Shown: piece by piece, positions 31,529-39,761 of the stretch | How the letters are laid out: every line of letters begins with the position of its first letter | Position numbering within the stretch: position 1 is the stretch's first letter | Assembly: GCA_016712265.1 (NCBI GenBank) | Contig: JADJRJ010000029.1 | Span: 186,001 to 250,000, forward strand | Source: Gemmatimonadota bacterium | GTDB lineage: Bacteria > Gemmatimonadota > Gemmatimonadetes > Gemmatimonadales > Gemmatimonadaceae | DNA length: 64,000 nucleotides | Direction of reading: 5' to 3' | Program-made: the position numbers and the translations under genes | The notes under the pieces: generated by a model | What the model saw: the letters and a program-made list of their open reading frames with translations, nothing else | Database searches by the model: none | Told to the model about the DNA's origin: nothing

Positions 31529-33085
31529 TCAGGGCAGGCGGGGGGGCGTGCTGGCCGGCGCGTGCCGGTGACGCGTGCCCTGTTCGTACGCGAACGCCAG
31601 TCGATAGAGGGTGCCCTCGCTCCACGGGCGCCCGAGCAGCTGCAACCCCGCGGGGAGTTCCCCGCGCGTGTATCCCATGGGCACCGTGATCGCGGGGAAG
31701 CCGGTGGAGGGAGAGAACAGCTGGGAGTTGTCTCCCGCCGGGGTGTTGAGGTCGCCGATCTTTCGTGGCGGGTTGCTCCAGGTCGGGTAGGCGAGCGCAT
31801 CGAGCCGGAGTTCGTCCATGCGCCGCACGACGAGGGCGCGCAGGGCGGCGCGGTACGCCTCGCGACTGCGGCAGCCCAGGGTGGTGTCGGGCGACGACGT
31901 GGCGCCACGTGCGGCTTCGAGGCGCCCCTGGACACTCGGGTGAAAACGACCGGTGCGGATGATCTCCTCTACCGTCTTCACCGGCGGGTTGGACGACGCG
32001 ACACTCGCCAGGTAGGTCTCGAGGTCGTGCCTGAACGGTGCGCACCCCCCGCCGGACTGCGCGCGTCGGATCGAGTCGAGGCCGGGGATGACGACGGTAT
32101 CGAGGACGGTGGCGCCTAGCGCGCGCGCATCGGCCATCGCGCGGTCAAACACCCTCGCCACCTCGGGGTCGAGGGTTGGGGACTCGTATGCCACGCGCAA
32201 GACGCCGATGCGTGCGGTCCGCAGGCCATCGCGCGACAGGGAGTCCGCGTAGCGGGGAATGGCCCGACCGCGCGCGGCCGCGGTGGCGGGGTCGGCCGGA
32301 TCTTCGCCGACGATCACCTGGAAGACGGCCGCATTGTCGGCGACCGTGCGCGTCATGGGGCCGGCGATGTCCTGCGAGAGGAACAGGGGAACCACCCCCG
32401 TCCGGCTCGTCAGCCCCATGGTAGAGCGCATGCCAACGAGGGCCTGGTGGGCTGAGGGGCCGCGAATCGAGTTGCCGGTATCTGTCCCGAGGCCCACGGC
32501 GCCAAAGTTGGCGGCGATGCTGGCCGCGGTGCCGCCGGACGAGCCGGCGGTGACGCGATCGAGCGCGTAGGGATTGCGGGTGTAGCCGGGGAGTATTGAG
32601 CTGACCGTCTCGACCGGGGAAAAGGCCCACTCGGCCATGTTGGACTTGGCGATGACGATGGCGCCGGCCACGCGCATCCGGTGGACCAGCGTGGCATCGC
32701 GATTGGGGCGCCAGTCCCTGAGGGCCGCGGAGCCGGCGCTGGTGGGGAGGTCGTAGGTCTCGAAGTTGTCCTTCACGATGACCGGGACGCAGTGCAATGG
32801 GCCGGTGAGCCCCTCCCGAGTGAACCGTCGATCCAGGGAGTCCGCGGTGGCCAGCGCCTGGGGGTGCACGTGGACAATGGCATTGAGCATTGGCCCGTTC
32901 TTGTCGTAGGCGTCCATGCGGCGAAGGTAGGCCGCGACGAGCTGGCGGCAGCTCAATACGCCGCGCCGCATGGCCCCGTGGATGTCCGCGATGGTCGCCT
33001 CCTCCAGAACAAACGGGGCGGTCGTTCCCTGGGCCATGAGGGGGGCGCTGGCAACGGCCAGCAACAGGAGGGCGCGCGGGGTCAT
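31529..33085 (-). CDS. Secreted amidase (amidase signature family)
   Basis: A 518-residue exported hydrolase of the amidase signature family. The signal peptide is MTPRALLLLAVASAPLMAQG. The Ser-cisSer-Lys triad is visible: Lys in VIVKDNFET and the Gly/Ser-rich TAGSSGGTAAS with GTDTGNSIRGPSA carrying the nucleophile Ser. It would release ammonia or amines from amides. Its start overlaps the permease stop (ATGA), so it is the last gene of the peptide-transport operon. Extracytoplasmic amide cleavage there suits a role in processing peptides or amino acid amides before import. The substrate cannot be read from sequence. Confidence 0.9.
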   Translation of the reverse strand: MTPRALLLLAVASAPLMAQGTTAPFVLEEATIADIHGAMRRGVLSCRQLVAAYLRRMDAYDKNGPMLNAIVHVHPQALATADSLDRRFTREGLTGPLHCVPVIVKDNFETYDLPTSAGSAALRDWRPNRDATLVHRMRVAGAIVIAKSNMAEWAFSPVETVSSILPGYTRNPYALDRVTAGSSGGTAASIAANFGAVGLGTDTGNSIRGPSAHQALVGMRSTMGLTSRTGVVPLFLSQDIAGPMTRTVADNAAVFQVIVGEDPADPATAAARGRAIPRYADSLSRDGLRTARIGVLRVAYESPTLDPEVARVFDRAMADARALGATVLDTVVIPGLDSIRRAQSGGGCAPFRHDLETYLASVASSNPPVKTVEEIIRTGRFHPSVQGRLEAARGATSSPDTTLGCRSREAYRAALRALVVRRMDELRLDALAYPTWSNPPRKIGDLNTPAGDNSQLFSPSTGFPAITVPMGYTRGELPAGLQLLGRPWSEGTLYRLAFAYEQGTRHRHAPASTPPRLP

Positions 33086-33885
33086 GGGGACAAATCGGCG
33101 TGGGTGGAACGCAAGGCGTCGGCCGCGGCGTTGACGGACGCGACCGCCGCGACGATGAGGAGGCCCGGGAGAATCGCCAACCAGGGGTAGCTGGACAGCG
33201 TGCCCTGGGCACCGGACAACATGTTGCCCCACGAGGGGGTGGGGGGCTGGATCCCGATCCCGAGGAACGACAGCGCGGCCTCGGTGAGGATGGCTGTTGC
33301 CACGGCGAGGGTCGCCGCGACGAGCAGGAGTGGGACGACCAGGGGCCTGACGTGGTGCCAGAGGATGCGACTCGACGTGGCGCCGAGCGCGGCAGCTGCC
33401 TCGATGTAGGGTTCGCGCCGGACGCGCGCAACCTCTCCCCGGACGACCCGCGCGGTGGGCATCCAGGTGGTCAATCCGATGGCCAGGATCACGCTGGGGA
33501 TGCCGGGCCCGGCGAACGCCAACAGGCAAATGGCGATGAACAAGCCGGGGACGGCGAGGGCGGCGTCGACGCCTCGCATCAGCGCGGCCTCGACGCGGCC
33601 CCCCCGGAACCCGGCAATGCCGCCGATGAGGCTCCCGAGGGACACGGCGGTTGCCATGGCAAGCAGGGCGACGAGGAGGGTCACGCGACCACCGCCGAGC
33701 AGGCGACTGAGCACATCCCGGCCGGTTTCGTCCGTGCCTAACGGGTGGGCGACACTCGGTCCGGCCCCGATGTTGCCGAGGTCGATGGTGGTTGGGCTCG
33801 CCGACCAGAGCCACGGGCCGACCGTGACCACCAGACCCAACCCCACGAGCCCGACGAGCCCGCGCCGTGCGATCCGTGTGGTCAT
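33082..33885 (-). CDS. Peptide-type ABC transporter permease (DppC/OppC-like)
   Basis: A 267-residue inner-membrane permease. The N-terminal helix is followed by AHPLGTDETGRDVLSRLLGGG, a hallmark of DppC/OppC proteins. The cytoplasmic EAA loop, YIEAAAALGATSSRILWHHV, docks the ATPase, and ILTEAALSFLGIGIQPPTPSWG is the typical C-terminal block. About six transmembrane helices. It overlaps the DppB-like gene upstream and the amidase gene downstream (ATGA both times). Confidence 0.93.
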   Translation of the reverse strand: MTTRIARRGLVGLVGLGLVVTVGPWLWSASPTTIDLGNIGAGPSVAHPLGTDETGRDVLSRLLGGGRVTLLVALLAMATAVSLGSLIGGIAGFRGGRVEAALMRGVDAALAVPGLFIAICLLAFAGPGIPSVILAIGLTTWMPTARVVRGEVARVRREPYIEAAAALGATSSRILWHHVRPLVVPLLLVAATLAVATAILTEAALSFLGIGIQPPTPSWGNMLSGAQGTLSSYPWLAILPGLLIVAAVASVNAAADALRSTHADLSP

Positions 33886-34829
33886 GCGCGCCGCAGCCGC
33901 GGGTCCGCGGCGAGTTGGCCGAGGTCGGTCAGCACACCGGCAAGCACGACCGCGAGGGAGACGACGAGGGTGACTCCCATGACGAGCGGGTAGTCGCGCG
34001 CGAGGGCTGCCTCCACCCCAAGGCGCCCCATGCCCGGCCAGGAGAAGACCGTCTCCGTGATGGCCGCGCCGCCCACGAGGCGAGGCAGCTGTACACTGAG
34101 CACGCTGCACAGGGTCACCAAGGCATGGCGCGCAGCGTGTCGCCACACCAGTCGGCGCCGTGGTACACCGCGGGCACGGGCGACGCGCCACCAGGTGGCG
34201 TCGCGTCCGTCGCGTACGGTGGCCCTGGCGTAGCGGAACAATTCGGACGTGGTGGCCAGAGCCAGCGTCGACGCTGGCAGGATGAGGTGCCGCACCCGGT
34301 CCATGAGGCCGCCGCCGTCCACGTCTGCCGTGATGCCTCCGGCGGGGAACCAGGGGAGCCGGACCGCGAACAGGAGGATCAACATGATGCCGAGCCAAAA
34401 GACCGGCACCGCGATCCCCGCCACGCTGACGCGCATCGCCCATCGGTCGAGCGTGCCGCCAGGGGCAGCACCGGCGACGATGCCCGCCGGAACGCCGAGG
34501 GCGCAGGCGAGGAGCAGAGCCGCGCCGGCGAGGACGAGGGTGTTGGGAATGCGGTCGGCGATCGTCCGCGCCGTCGGGGCCGCATAGAGGAATGACGTCC
34601 CCAGATCACCTTGGGCGGCCCGCGTGATCCAGCGGGTGAACTGGACCGGGAGGGGGGCGTCGAGTCCCAAGCGGTCGATGATCGCCGCGCGTTCGGCTTC
34701 ACTCAGTTTGGGGTCGGCGAGGACGGACGGGCCACCCGGGGCCAGGTGCATGATGGCGAACGTGGTCACACTCACCATCCCCAGGACGAGGATCGCGTGC
34801 AATGCCCGCGACAGGAGGAACCGGGTCAC
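33882..34829 (-). CDS. Peptide-type ABC transporter permease (DppB/OppB-like)
   Basis: A 315-residue permease starting with GTG (GTGA overlap with the binding-protein gene). Features are MTRFLLSRALHAILVLGMVS as the first helix, HLAPGGP, and LGLDAPLPVQFTRWITRAAQGDLGTSF in the periplasmic loop. A degenerate EAA loop around WWRVARARGVPRRRLVWRH and the closing ITETVFSWPGMGRLGVEAAL signature complete it. It forms the membrane channel with the DppC-like partner. No ABC ATPase gene is in the window. Confidence 0.93.
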   Translation of the reverse strand: MTRFLLSRALHAILVLGMVSVTTFAIMHLAPGGPSVLADPKLSEAERAAIIDRLGLDAPLPVQFTRWITRAAQGDLGTSFLYAAPTARTIADRIPNTLVLAGAALLLACALGVPAGIVAGAAPGGTLDRWAMRVSVAGIAVPVFWLGIMLILLFAVRLPWFPAGGITADVDGGGLMDRVRHLILPASTLALATTSELFRYARATVRDGRDATWWRVARARGVPRRRLVWRHAARHALVTLCSVLSVQLPRLVGGAAITETVFSWPGMGRLGVEAALARDYPLVMGVTLVVSLAVVLAGVLTDLGQLAADPRLRRA

Positions 34830-36391
34830 GACCCCGGTCCGAGGGACAATACCTCGCTGTGGCGCAGGGCGTCACGAATGCCGAGCGCCGGCAGGCCACG
34901 GAGGCGGGTGGTGGCTGCCTGGATTTCGCGCGGATAGAAGAGGACGAGGACCGGTGGATCGTCGCGCTCCACGCGCTGAAAGGCCCGATAGATTTCGCGG
35001 CGCGCGGTCGGGTCGGACGTGCGGCGGCCGGCGAGCAACAGCGAGTCCGCCGTGCGGTTGCGCCACCGCACGTGATTGTTGTCCTGGTCGCTGGCGTAGA
35101 ACGCGTACTGGTCGGGGTCTGGTGGGGTGGTCCACCAGATCAGGATCGCCTCATAGTTCCCGGGCAGCACACGATCGCGCACGAGCGCAGCAAACTCCAT
35201 CGTGCGGAGGCGCACAGTCATGCCGATGCGCTCGAGGTCCTGCTGGACGGCCAAGGCGGCCTGCTCCCGGGTGGGATTCCCCTTGTCGACCAGGAGGTCG
35301 AAGGCAAAGTCGCGCCCGGCTGCATTCCGCAGCTTGCCATCGGCGTCCCGGTGCCATCCCGCCTGCGCCAACAAGGCTTGGGCGCTGTCCGGGGCAAAGG
35401 GGATGGGGTGGAGCGTGGAGTCGTGGTACTCCCGCAAGGCGACCGGGATCGTGCCCGTCGGCAGGTCGGCATATCCCTTGAGCACGCCCGCCACGATCGC
35501 TTCCCGGTTCACGGCAAACGCCATGGCGCGGCGCACCGCCGGCGCGGAGAAGAGGTGGGACATGGTGTTGAACCCGACGTACCAGTGCTGCACGACAGGC
35601 ACCTGCCGAATGGTGATCCCGTCCTGGTGTTGCACGCTGCCCAGGTTGGCCGGTTCGATCGTGATCAGGTCGAGTTCGCCGGCGCGCAGTTGCGCCACCT
35701 GCGCATTGATGTCGGGGACGACCTTGAAGATGAGGCGGTCGAGCCCGGGTGGCGCGCCGTACCAGTGCGGATTCCGCTCGAGGACCACGGTGGCCCCGGG
35801 GGTCACCTGGGCAAGGCGGAACGGGCCGGTGCCAATCGGCGTCGTGCGATTGAAGGTGGTCGCGTCGCTGAGTCGCTGGCCGCGGAGCAGGTGTTCGGGC
35901 AGGATCCCCGCGTTGTAGCCGAGGAGGGTAAGCAGGGGTGCGAAGGGCGCGCCCAGGCGAAATCGAACGGTCAGGGAATCGACGATGTCGACGCCGTCCA
36001 CCGCGGCGAAGTCCGAACGGAGGCGCGTGCCTGACGCGAGGTCGAGGATCTGGTCGAAGGTGAACTTGACGTCACGCGACGTGAACGGAGCGCCGTCGTG
36101 CCAGCGGACGCCGGGCCGCAGGTGAAAGGTCCAGGTGAGTCCGTCGGGGGCGACCTCCCACGAGGTGGCGAGGTCCGGGGTGGGCTGCAGGGCAGTGTCC
36201 GGCCGCACGAGGGCCGAAAAGATCACCTTGTTGACCATGACCGATCCCAGGTCCGGTGCGATGACCGGGTTGAAGATCGGGTCGTTGATGATCGGGAGGC
36301 GAAGCGTCCCGGCGACTCCCGCCGGCGCGGTATCGCAACTGGCGAGGGCGACGAGCGTGCCTAACGACAGATGGCGCAGCCAGCGGGTCAT
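34826..36391 (-). CDS. Peptide-type ABC transporter substrate-binding lipoprotein
   Basis: A 521-residue SBP_bac_5 (DppA/OppA) family protein. Lipobox LASC with Cys19. The family core is present: DLATSWEVAPDGLTWTFHLRPGVRWHDGAPFTSRDVKFTFDQI, PIGTGPFRLAQV, VRRAMAFAVNREAIV and WTTPPDPDQY. It would capture oligopeptides, nickel-type complexes or related ligands and hand them to the two permeases. Its start overlaps the end of the M28 peptidase gene (ATGA). The frame is open further upstream only as an antisense-like extension inside that gene. Confidence 0.93.
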   Translation of the reverse strand: MTRWLRHLSLGTLVALASCDTAPAGVAGTLRLPIINDPIFNPVIAPDLGSVMVNKVIFSALVRPDTALQPTPDLATSWEVAPDGLTWTFHLRPGVRWHDGAPFTSRDVKFTFDQILDLASGTRLRSDFAAVDGVDIVDSLTVRFRLGAPFAPLLTLLGYNAGILPEHLLRGQRLSDATTFNRTTPIGTGPFRLAQVTPGATVVLERNPHWYGAPPGLDRLIFKVVPDINAQVAQLRAGELDLITIEPANLGSVQHQDGITIRQVPVVQHWYVGFNTMSHLFSAPAVRRAMAFAVNREAIVAGVLKGYADLPTGTIPVALREYHDSTLHPIPFAPDSAQALLAQAGWHRDADGKLRNAAGRDFAFDLLVDKGNPTREQAALAVQQDLERIGMTVRLRTMEFAALVRDRVLPGNYEAILIWWTTPPDPDQYAFYASDQDNNHVRWRNRTADSLLLAGRRTSDPTARREIYRAFQRVERDDPPVLVLFYPREIQAATTRLRGLPALGIRDALRHSEVLSLGPGS

Positions 36392-38133
36392 GCCATGGCC
36401 CGTTCGACGGTTCGCCGCGCGTCGCGAAGGGCCGCGACGAGGCGGTTCTCCCCGCGCACCAGGTGGGTCCGGAGGAACCCGCGATGTTCCACCGGCAGGT
36501 GCGGGGCCTCGAGAGCGACCGCGAGGTCGGGAAGTGGGGGCGTGGTCTCCGCCGGGTCGTGGAAGAACTCGGGGCCGCGCGTGTAGTTCACCGGGACGAG
36601 GAGGCGCGCGAGCCGCCGCAACGCGCGATTGGTCCGCCGGGTGCGCTCGTCGCCGACGGTGAGGGCCGCGACCTTGCACGCGTGCACGCCGAAGCTGTCC
36701 AGGGTCGCGTCCAACTCGTCGAGGGCCTGGCGGGCTGCGGCAAAGGTGTGTAGGCCGCCGAGCGGTGCCTCGTACCGCGCGAGGGTGTCCCGAAAGGTCC
36801 GCAGTGTCGCGCGGAAGTTGAACGGGGCGACGGTGGCGTTGGCCACGCCCATCACGGCGGCGAGGTACACCTTCATGTCGCGCAACAGGATGTCGCGATC
36901 GGCGATCTCGAGCAGGTCCTCCTCGGTGTGCCAGGCGATGTTCGCCCCACAGCCACCCACGGCGTAGTAGCCGAGTTGCTCACGGTGGTCGTGCCGCATG
37001 GTGGACGACAACATGAAGAACGAGGAGATCCCGATGTTGTTGAACGAGTAGTCGCCGGCCTGGTGGGGGCGCTCCCCCTTGAGCTCCTTGTCCGCGATCG
37101 CCTTGATGACGCGGGCGCACCATCCCTCGGTCTCTTCCATCAGGGAGACATCGATGAACTCCGTGGCCCAGCGGCAGCCCGGGGAGTCGCAGTTTACCTG
37201 GGCGATGCAGTGCTCGTAGAGGTCGATGGCAAAGTGATCGGCAAACCACGTGCTGCCGGCATAACGCCCGGTGGAGTGCCCCGGCCACCAGGCGATGCGC
37301 ACCGACCGCTTGAGCTGTGCCCGGTGCTGCCACAGGACCCGCGCCACCTCCAGCAGGGTCGCGTCGCCCACGGCGTTGTCCCCGATGCCGAAGTCCCACG
37401 AGTCGTAGTGCCCATGGAGCAGCACGAAGCTCTCGGGTTCGTCGGTGCCGGGAATGGTGACCACGGGAACGGGGGACTCGAACCACCCCTCGGTGACCTC
37501 GCTCGTGAGGGTGATGGTGGCCCCGGACTTGGCCAGTTCGATGAGCGCGGAGCCGTCCGGGTTATTCACCGCCACCACGGCGATCTTCGGCTTGCGCGGC
37601 AGGTCGCGCAGGTCCGGCGTTCCCCAAACCGTAGTGCAAATCCCCCAGTGGGCATTCTTTCCGGGGTTGACGGCAATCATCCCCAGGGCGCCGCGCTGCT
37701 CGAAGTAGGCGACCTTGCCGGGCATGCCGAAGCCTTCGCTCAACACGATCTTGCCTCGCAGGTCGACCTCCTCATCGCTCACGAAGCCCTTGGTGAACAT
37801 CTCATCGGCGTTGCGTGCATACCGCGCCGGCACATAGGCGAGCGGCGCCGTGAGCCCGGCCGGATGCGCCACGCTCATGGCCATCGGCTTCGCCCGAAAG
37901 TGCTGCGCGCCGACGCTGACCTGTGCCTTGCCCGGCAGTGAGAGGAACAACTCGGGGCGGTAGACGTCCACCGGGACCCCATGCGCGCGCAGCCGCGAGA
38001 CGATCTCCTCGCACGCGGTGTCCACATCGGTGGGATGCTCGCGACGGAGCGTCGTGAACCGCTCGATCAGTGCCCAGGGCGCATCGAGCGTGACGTCGTT
38101 GATGGCGGTCAGGACTTCGGTGGGGAGGGACAC
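36388..38133 (-). CDS. M28-family zinc aminopeptidase with PA domain, cytoplasmic
   Basis: A 581-residue metallopeptidase with no signal peptide. A PA-type insert (about 90-230) precedes the M28 catalytic core. Zinc ligands are seen in LLHGHYDSWDFGIGDNAVGDAT (His and bridging Asp). In place of the common GGEExGLxGS block it has WWPGHSTGRYAGSTW, the variant typical of a less studied M28 subgroup, so the general-base residue is not where it is in Aeromonas aminopeptidase. Further His residues lie in MRHDHREQLG and IAWHTEEDLLEIAD. It is the first gene of the operon with binding protein, permeases and amidase, so it probably degrades the imported peptide inside the cell. GTG start; no Shine-Dalgarno sequence. 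Confidence 0.85.
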   Translation of the reverse strand: MSLPTEVLTAINDVTLDAPWALIERFTTLRREHPTDVDTACEEIVSRLRAHGVPVDVYRPELFLSLPGKAQVSVGAQHFRAKPMAMSVAHPAGLTAPLAYVPARYARNADEMFTKGFVSDEEVDLRGKIVLSEGFGMPGKVAYFEQRGALGMIAVNPGKNAHWGICTTVWGTPDLRDLPRKPKIAVVAVNNPDGSALIELAKSGATITLTSEVTEGWFESPVPVVTIPGTDEPESFVLLHGHYDSWDFGIGDNAVGDATLLEVARVLWQHRAQLKRSVRIAWWPGHSTGRYAGSTWFADHFAIDLYEHCIAQVNCDSPGCRWATEFIDVSLMEETEGWCARVIKAIADKELKGERPHQAGDYSFNNIGISSFFMLSSTMRHDHREQLGYYAVGGCGANIAWHTEEDLLEIADRDILLRDMKVYLAAVMGVANATVAPFNFRATLRTFRDTLARYEAPLGGLHTFAAARQALDELDATLDSFGVHACKVAALTVGDERTRRTNRALRRLARLLVPVNYTRGPEFFHDPAETTPPLPDLAVALEAPHLPVEHRGFLRTHLVRGENRLVAALRDARRTVERAMA

Positions 38134-38265
38134 TGCGTGGCGAGGCGAGGGGGGACAGGGCAGACGGCAGACGGCGGAATCGAGGATTCGGGAGTGGCGG
38201 CGTCAAGGCACCTGTTGCACTCGAGTCTCGCAGGACACCTTCGCGGCGTCCTCGAATCCCCGCCC

Positions 38266-39759
38266 ATGCTGCTCCCGAACGTCTCGCACGCCCTGCGGCA
38301 CGCCACACTCCTGCTCGCCATCGCCCTCGTCGCGCCACGCGCGCTGCGCGCGCAGGAGCCGGTCACCGCCATCGTCGGTGGCACCATCATCGACGGCAAC
38401 GGAGGCCCTCCCATCGTGGAGGGCGTGGTGGTCGTCCGGGGATCGCGCATCGTTGCCGTCGGCCAGTCCTCACAGGTCGTGGTCCCGCGCGGTGCGCGGG
38501 TGATCGACGCGAAGGGCAAGTGGATCACCCCGGGGTTCATCGACGCGAATGTCCACGTCTCCATCTACAGCGGGCTTGAGAACTTCGCGCGTTACCAGGA
38601 TCGGTTCGCCGCCGTGGCGCTGGAGGCGGCGCAACTCCACCTGAAGGTCGGTGTCACGACCATCCGGGATTCCTATGGCATGCTCGCGCCGCTCAAGGCC
38701 ACGCGCGATGCCATCACCCGCGGGGAGGCGATCGGCCCGCGCCTCCTCTTTGCCGGGAACATCGTGGGGTGGGGCGGGCCCTGGTCCTTCTCCTTCACGG
38801 GTCGTCCCCCGGAGAACCTGTCGCTGTTGCAGGAGCAGATGAACGACGCGATTGCCGCCGGTGGTGGCGAGGACCTGGTCAACATGGAGCCGGATTCCCT
38901 CCGCGCGGCGATCAACCGCTACCTGGACCAGGGGGTCGACTTCCTCAAGTTCGGCGGGACCTCGCACTTCGGCTTCCCGGTCTTCATCGGCTTCTCCGAG
39001 CGCGCCCACCAGGTCATTGTGGACGCGGTGCACGCGCGCGGGCTGGTCGCCGAGACGCATTCGACCACCCCCGAGGGGCTGCGTATCGCGTTGCGCGCCG
39101 GTGTGGACCTGGTCCAGCACCCGGAAGTGCTCGACGTCCCGATGTCCGATGAGCTGGTGCAGCTCTTCATCGAGCGGAAGGTGGTGTGTGGCATGCTCGC
39201 CAACACGATGACCGGCAAGCCGTGGGCCGACTACGCGCGACGCCGGGCCCGTGAGGACTCCACCGCCAGGCTGCGCGCGGACTCCGTGCAGCGCGGGCTG
39301 CTGCGCGCGCGCACGGGGGCCGAGCAACGTCGTGACCGCGGTGACCAGGGGATGGCCATTCGTCGCGCGAACGCGCAGAAGCTCATTCGCGCGGGGTGCA
39401 TCACGGCACCGGCAACGGACAATTACCTCGGCCTCGCCCCGGAATTCCGGCGTGATGCGAAGCCGGACTGGCAGGAGCCGGGCCTCGGCACCCTCGCCGC
39501 CATCGAGGGATTCGTTGAGCTGGGGATGACGCCGATGCAGGCACTGACCGCCGCCACGAAGAACGGGGCGATCGCGAGCAAGGCGCTGGACGACTACGGG
39601 ACACTCGAGGCAGGGAAGGCAGCCGACCTCCTCATCCTCTCCGCGGACCCGATCGCCGACATCCGGAACATTCGCCGGTTGGAGCTGGTGATGCAGGGTG
39701 GCGCGGTGATCGACCACGCCGCCCTGCCCACGCGCCCGGTCTGGTCGACGCGACGTTAG
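38266..39759 (+). CDS. Secreted amidohydrolase with altered HxH motif
   Basis: A 497-residue exported protein of the amidohydrolase superfamily (prolidase/imidazolonepropionase-like). The signal peptide is about 30 residues (LLLAIALVAPRALRAQ). The canonical metal motif HxH after strand 1 reads GFIDANVHVS here, with Asn in place of the first His. Other ligands look intact: FLKFGG (the candidate carboxylated Lys), AETHSTT (His), VQHPEV (His) and ITAPATDN (Asp). It ends EAGKAADLLILSADP, the family C-terminal sandwich. The TAG stop and the stop of the convergent oxidase gene share one CGTTAGGC word, giving a four-base overlap. Confidence 0.87.
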   Translation: MLLPNVSHALRHATLLLAIALVAPRALRAQEPVTAIVGGTIIDGNGGPPIVEGVVVVRGSRIVAVGQSSQVVVPRGARVIDAKGKWITPGFIDANVHVSIYSGLENFARYQDRFAAVALEAAQLHLKVGVTTIRDSYGMLAPLKATRDAITRGEAIGPRLLFAGNIVGWGGPWSFSFTGRPPENLSLLQEQMNDAIAAGGGEDLVNMEPDSLRAAINRYLDQGVDFLKFGGTSHFGFPVFIGFSERAHQVIVDAVHARGLVAETHSTTPEGLRIALRAGVDLVQHPEVLDVPMSDELVQLFIERKVVCGMLANTMTGKPWADYARRRAREDSTARLRADSVQRGLLRARTGAEQRRDRGDQGMAIRRANAQKLIRAGCITAPATDNYLGLAPEFRRDAKPDWQEPGLGTLAAIEGFVELGMTPMQALTAATKNGAIASKALDDYGTLEAGKAADLLILSADPIADIRNIRRLELVMQGGAVIDHAALPTRPVWSTRR

Positions 39760-39761
39760 GC
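39754..39761. repeat. CGTTAGGC octamer supplying both convergent stop codons
   Basis: One of 17 copies of CGTTAGGC / GCCTAACG in the window. Here its TAG (39757-39759) ends the amidohydrolase and, on the other strand, its TAA (39758-39756) ends the multicopper oxidase. All other positions are listed in the findings. Confidence 0.7.
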
